In this document: positions 63,840 through 64,000 of the stretch, piece by piece
Numbering within the stretch: position 1 is the stretch's first letter
Layout of the letters: every line of letters starts with the position of its first letter
NCBI GenBank assembly: GCA_038030265.1
Contig: CM075938.1
Location: 8,161,009-8,225,008 of the forward strand
Length of the DNA: 64,000 nt
Source: Corythucha ciliata
Taxonomy: Eukaryota; Arthropoda; Insecta; Hemiptera; Tingidae
Direction: 5' to 3'
The notes under the pieces: generated by a model
Database searches by the model: none
What the model saw: the letters and a program-made list of their open reading frames with translations, nothing else
Told to the model about the DNA's origin: nothing
Program-made: the position numbers and the translations under genes

Positions 63840-64000
63840 ACTAAGAAAAGAAAAAAAAAGTCACACAAGTGCCAGGAGCACGGCAATGACATCGAGAGCA
63901 CACAACACTTTTCCAGACAGAGTCATATTCCAATTTACTTTCAAGAGTTCACGAAGTCCCTTTTTATACTCATGTAAGAGATTTCTCTGGTTTGAGCAGC
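63840..64000. other. No feature seen
   Basis: Flank to the right of the LINE's target duplication; A-rich (AAGAAAAGAAAAAAAAAG at 63,843-63,860) and otherwise unremarkable. Confidence 0.4.

Overview
The window looks like transposon-dense, gene-poor DNA from an animal, most likely an arthropod. The evidence is spliced exons with GT-AG borders, an errantivirus-type (Ty3/Gypsy with env) LTR element, an I/R1-group LINE whose ORF1 resembles the DUF4780 family, hAT- and CACTA-like DNA transposons, and many long G/C homopolymers. There are no prokaryotic operons, tRNA genes, rRNA genes or CRISPR arrays. I cannot name the species.

Layout. 0.1-0.76 kb: two phase-compatible minus-strand exons of an unrecognised host gene. 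1.2-7.1 kb: minisatellites and a 2.75-kb hAT-like element. 8.7-9.4 kb: an LTR-like fragment with a primer-binding-site-like motif. 9.5-10.7 and 12.4-15.8 kb: arrays of degenerate ~30-bp units, the second with higher-order structure. 18.3-21.75 kb: minisatellites including a 17-bp family. 21.96-22.88 kb: a hAT element with a perfect 8-bp target duplication. 26.8-28.65 kb: more 17-bp arrays and a hairpin. 30.39-32.89 kb: a hAT-like element built almost wholly of two minisatellites. 35.83-43.67 kb: a defective env-bearing LTR retroelement. 43.87-48.57 kb: two hAT elements with perfect 8-bp duplications and a TTA-flanked MITE. 49.38-57.63 kb: an 8.25-kb CACTA-like transposon carrying three spliced exons and several nested insertions. 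61.28-63.83 kb: a LINE with intact ends and perfect 12-bp duplications that has lost its reverse transcriptase. The rest shows no convincing gene.

Central observation. The ~30-bp minisatellites are not ordinary satellite blocks. Wherever element ends could be fixed (21,956-22,882; 43,871-45,671; 46,715-48,574; less firmly 30,387-32,893, 3,983-6,734 and 50,416-52,062), the arrays form the body of non-autonomous hAT-type elements with CAG...CTG ends. Other transposons, including the CACTA-like element, have landed inside such arrays. The window therefore appears to hold a family of hAT-type elements with minisatellite interiors. A separate 17-bp family (core GTGGTTGG) occurs as four arrays in both orientations and keeps long reading frames open in all phases.

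No intact protein-coding transposon is present. The LTR element, the LINE and the CACTA-like element are all broken. All coordinates were worked out by eye; array edges are good to roughly 10-50 bases, while element ends supported by target duplications are given to the base.
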